A stretch of DNA of 64,000 nucleotides from Sediminibacterium soli (GTDB lineage Bacteria > Bacteroidota > Bacteroidia > Chitinophagales > Chitinophagaceae), in assembly GCF_009939225.1 (NCBI RefSeq), contig NZ_JAACJR010000008.1:493107-557106 (forward strand), written 5' to 3'. Every line of letters begins with the position of its first letter. Position 1 is the stretch's first letter. Positions 61,981-64,000 of the stretch are shown here, in pieces. The notes under the pieces were generated by a model. The model saw only the letters and a program-made list of their open reading frames with translations. It did no database searches and was not told where the DNA came from. Made by a program: the position numbers and the translations under genes.

Positions 61981-62961
61981 CTACCCCAATGCCTGTTCAA
62001 TAATGGAGGAATAGAAGTCTTTCAGGCTCTGTCCCATGGCCCTTACCTGTTGCGGAATCACGCTGGCTTCGCTCTGGCCGGGTACGGTGTTCACCTCCAG
62101 CATAAAGGGCCGGTCCGCGGTCATGTTATAAATAAAATCGATCCGCACCACGCCGCGGCAGTTAAGCACTTCGTACACACGCCTGGCGGCAGCTTCCAGT
62201 TTTTCCTGCATGGCTGCATCGATCTGCGCCGGGGTGATCTCTTCGCTCCTGCCCTGGTATTTTGCCTCGAAATCAAAAAACTCGTTCTTGGTGATGATCT
62301 CCGTAATCGGCAATACCTGAATACCGGCATTATTGCGCACCACGCCGATGGTGAATTCCCTGCCGCTGATAAATTCCTCCACCAGCACCTGGTCGTCTTC
62401 TTTGAATGCCTTGTCAAGCGCCGCTGCCAGTTCGCCGGCCTCATTCACCTTGCTCATGCCGATACTGCTTCCGCCGTTGTTGGGTTTTACAAATACCGGC
62501 AGGGAAAGCTGGGCAAGTATCTCGTTGGGGGCAACCGGGGTATGTTTGAAGAGATGCATCGACCTGGCCACACTGATACCGCCAAAAGAAGCCACCGCCA
62601 CAGTATACCTTTTGTTGAAGGTAAGCGCCGAAGTGGCGGCGTCGCAGCTGGTGTACGGAATACCCAGCATATCGAAATAGCCCTGCAGTTTGCCATCTTC
62701 TCCGGGCGTGCCGTGGATGCAAAGCAGGATCACATCAAAATTGATCTTAGCGCCGTTATCGGTCACCGAAAAATCATCCCGGTTCACTTTTGACTTTTCG
62801 CCGTTCGCAGCCTCATACCACCAGCCTTCGGAATTGATATCGATGCGGTACAGGTCGTATCGTTCCCTGTCTACATTATTACCGACAGTAATGGCGCTCT
62901 TATAACTGATCTGTGCCTCACCGCTTAATCCGCCGGTGACAAGGGCTACTTTTTTCTTCAT
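61981..62961 (-). CDS. ddl: D-alanine--D-alanine ligase
   Basis: 326 residues with the ATP-grasp fold. It joins two D-alanines for the peptidoglycan stem. Motifs: KKVALVTGGLSGEAQISYKS (usual GGxSxE), LLCIHGTPGEDGKLQGYFDM, GIPYTSCDAATSALTFNKRY, LPVFVKPNNGGSSIGMSKVN, VLVEEFISGREFTIGVVRNN, and the metal-binding RIDFIYNMTADRPFMLEVNT with PGQSEASVIPQQ. Upstream is a 364-bp stretch holding only hairpins and a word repeat; the next gene is ferredoxin. Confidence 0.96.
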   Translation of the reverse strand: MKKKVALVTGGLSGEAQISYKSAITVGNNVDRERYDLYRIDINSEGWWYEAANGEKSKVNRDDFSVTDNGAKINFDVILLCIHGTPGEDGKLQGYFDMLGIPYTSCDAATSALTFNKRYTVAVASFGGISVARSMHLFKHTPVAPNEILAQLSLPVFVKPNNGGSSIGMSKVNEAGELAAALDKAFKEDDQVLVEEFISGREFTIGVVRNNAGIQVLPITEIITKNEFFDFEAKYQGRSEEITPAQIDAAMQEKLEAAARRVYEVLNCRGVVRIDFIYNMTADRPFMLEVNTVPGQSEASVIPQQVRAMGQSLKDFYSSIIEQALG

Positions 62962-62984
62962 GAAGGAAATGATTGAGCAGCAAA

Positions 62985-63122
62985 TATAGGGGATGGTGGG
63001 ACGTGGGGAGTGAATCGTGAGGCGTGAGTTGTACCGGGCGGGGGTGTTTGCTGCAGGTCAGGGGTGTGCTATACGTTTCGGGGTTCCACAGGTCTGAAGA
63101 CTGACGACTGACATCTGACGGC
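62985..63122. repeat. Word repeat upstream of ddl (GTGAGGCGTGAGTTGTAC; GACTGACGACTGACAT)
   Basis: GGACGTGGGGAGTGAATCG then TGAGGCGTGAGTTG near 63000-63033, and CTGAAGACTGACGACTGACA near 63095. These are the GTGAG and TCTGA type words seen at 38815 and 42451. No inverted partner here. Confidence 0.45.
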
Positions 63123-63143
63123 GTTCCCCCCCGGCTTCCTGCA

Positions 63144-63254
63144 TAAAAAAAGGTGAAGAAAGTAATTTCTTCACCTCACGTTAGCGGGAAATATCACCCA
63201 CTGTTAGCATTTGTTGCTTTGTGAGCAACAATTCAATTAATACTTCGATTAATT
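63144..63254 (-). terminator. Three successive hairpins, the last a terminator for the ferredoxin gene
   Basis: Minus-strand order: AATTAAT/ATTAATT with loop (63235-63254), TTGTTGCT/AGCAACAA (63211-63231), then AGGTGAAGAAA/TTTCTTCACCT (63151-63176) followed by a run of seven U. Only the last has full terminator form. The gap 63177-63325 may hold a short RNA instead. Confidence 0.6.
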
Positions 63255-63325
63255 ACCCTAAAGATAAGGCGCCTGTTTCTGAAATGCAAGGAAACGGTGT
63301 TAAAGTTTAGCACACCGCCTGTGCA

Positions 63326-63673
63326 TTAAATGTGCATTTTCGCCTTCTTGCCCAGGAGTTCGTCAACGGTTTCGCGGTACATTTCATCGGGTACACAGCA
63401 GTCAACCGGACAAACGGCCGCACACTGCGGTTCTTCGTGAAAACCCTGGCATTCCGTACACTTGTTGGGTGTGATATAGTAAGTATCCACGCTGATGGGC
63501 GCAAAACGTTCCTCGGCGTCTACGGTGGTACCGTCCATTAAAGTAAAACTGCCTTTTACCGTTGTCCCGTCTGAAACAGACCATTCCACACCACCTTCAT
63601 AGATCGCATTGTTGGGACACTCGGGTTCGCAGGCCCCGCAGTTGATGCATTCTTCCGTGATTTTAATAGCCAT
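63326..63673 (-). CDS. Two-cluster ferredoxin (4Fe-4S dicluster type)
   Basis: 115 residues. Cluster I cysteines in [19 protein letters not shown] (CxxCxxCxxxCP), cluster II in [20 protein letters not shown] (CxxC, then Cys after eight residues, then CxxxCP), the Alvin-type arrangement. The loop of about 45 residues between them and the C-terminal helix are normal. A cytosolic electron carrier. The start ATG at 63673 is closely divergent from the acyl-CoA reductase gene. Confidence 0.95.
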   Translation of the reverse strand: MAIKITEECINCGACEPECPNNAIYEGGVEWSVSDGTTVKGSFTLMDGTTVDAEERFAPISVDTYYITPNKCTECQGFHEEPQCAAVCPVDCCVPDEMYRETVDELLGKKAKMHI

Positions 63674-63698
63674 AGAAAAAGGTTTATTGGGTTAGTGA

Positions 63699-63720
63699 TA
63701 CATTTGCTGATTCAAAAATA
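63699..63720. promoter_or_regulatory. Overlapping divergent -7 boxes for ferredoxin and acyl-CoA reductase
   Basis: Plus strand TACATTTG (63699-63706) for the reductase gene and minus strand TATTTTTG (63713-63720) for ferredoxin, both full TAnnTTTG matches in a 57-bp gap. The two transcripts would start inside each other's core promoter. Confidence 0.5.
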
Positions 63721-63730
63721 AGGCTGCGCG

Positions 63731-64000
63731 ATGACTTTACAAGAACGAATTATGCTGATGGCCCGCCTGGGCGAATATATGCGGGGAGATGATGAGTCCT
63801 GGCTGATGACAAAGGAAAAAGCCTGCCATGAAAACGCCTGGTTTGTACCGGAATTTATCGAGAAAGCCGTGAACAGCATCAGCACCCGTTTTCTGCAACC
63901 GTCATTATTGCAGGAATGGGCGGCGGCCTACCGCATTCCTGACACCCAACAAAATCCTAAAACCATCGGCGTGGTGATGGCCGGAAATATTCCGCTGGTG
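63731..64000 (+). CDS. LuxC-like acyl-CoA reductase, 5' part
   Basis: 90 codons to the window edge. MTLQERIMLMARLGEYMRGD, ENAWFVPEFIEKAVNSISTR and the opening of the Rossmann region TIGVVMAGNIPLV match the N-terminus of Bacteroidota LuxC-type reductases, which reduce acyl-CoA to aldehyde. In Bacteroidota such genes are not tied to light emission, so the product may serve lipid or wax metabolism. The C-terminal catalytic part is outside the window. Confidence 0.85.
   Translation, partial: MTLQERIMLMARLGEYMRGDDESWLMTKEKACHENAWFVPEFIEKAVNSISTRFLQPSLLQEWAAAYRIPDTQQNPKTIGVVMAGNIPLV

Noticed and set aside
63731..64000. A bioluminescence operon
   Set aside because: LuxC-like acyl-CoA reductases are widespread in Bacteroidota. 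No luxD, luxA or luxB is visible and only the first 90 codons are in the window.

Overview
The window looks like chromosome of a member of the Bacteroidota, most likely a Chitinophagaceae-type bacterium. The signs are a SusC/SusD pair driving a polysaccharide utilisation locus (PUL), type IX secretion genes (porQ and a porW/sprE-like gene), Bacteroidota-style promoters (TTTG and TAnnTTTG boxes), very weak Shine-Dalgarno sites and a TPP riboswitch in front of a TonB-dependent receptor. The genus is an inference; no rRNA is present.

Layout. 1-761 is the 5' part of an MG2-type surface protein. 819-21536 is one colinear minus-strand PUL. In transcription order it encodes SusC, SusD, a CE12 acetylesterase, a beta-propeller glycosidase, a secreted PL22 oligogalacturonate lyase, a GH106 rhamnosidase, GH2, GH43, GH28, a six-hairpin glycosidase and GH105. 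The enzyme set fits pectin, specifically rhamnogalacturonan I. 21656-27822 is an L-rhamnose operon (rhaT, aldolase/dehydrogenase, rhaM, rhaI, FGGY kinase) with a divergent GntR-type regulator at 28075. The two blocks form a pathway from outer-membrane capture of pectin, through periplasmic trimming, to cytoplasmic use of the rhamnose.

29173-49599 is mostly housekeeping: a tail-specific protease, an amino-sugar kinase with MurQ (cell-wall recycling), urocanase, etfBA, a cupin, YceI, sucC, a SprT-like protein, a PorW/SprE-like protein and a class A penicillin-binding protein. 49933-64000 carries porQ, lon, der, era, an initiator tRNA-Met, a GIN-domain protein, the TPP-controlled receptor, a rhodanese, a PASTA protein, ddl, a 7Fe/8Fe-type ferredoxin and the start of a LuxC-type acyl-CoA reductase.

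The least conventional content is between the genes. (1) Many spacers contain short near-tandem 'words' (for example GAACAGATGAACAAG) with their reverse complement a little further on, so they can fold into long hairpins; several unrelated words share this design, and some have entered gene ends. (2) A 402-bp transposase-less element at 37539-37940 has arrays of 24-bp repeats at both ends, like the termini of IS21-family elements. (3) A GIY-YIG nuclease gene lies between an intact initiator tRNA gene and a second copy of that tRNA's 3' end, which looks like a miniature tRNA-targeted element.
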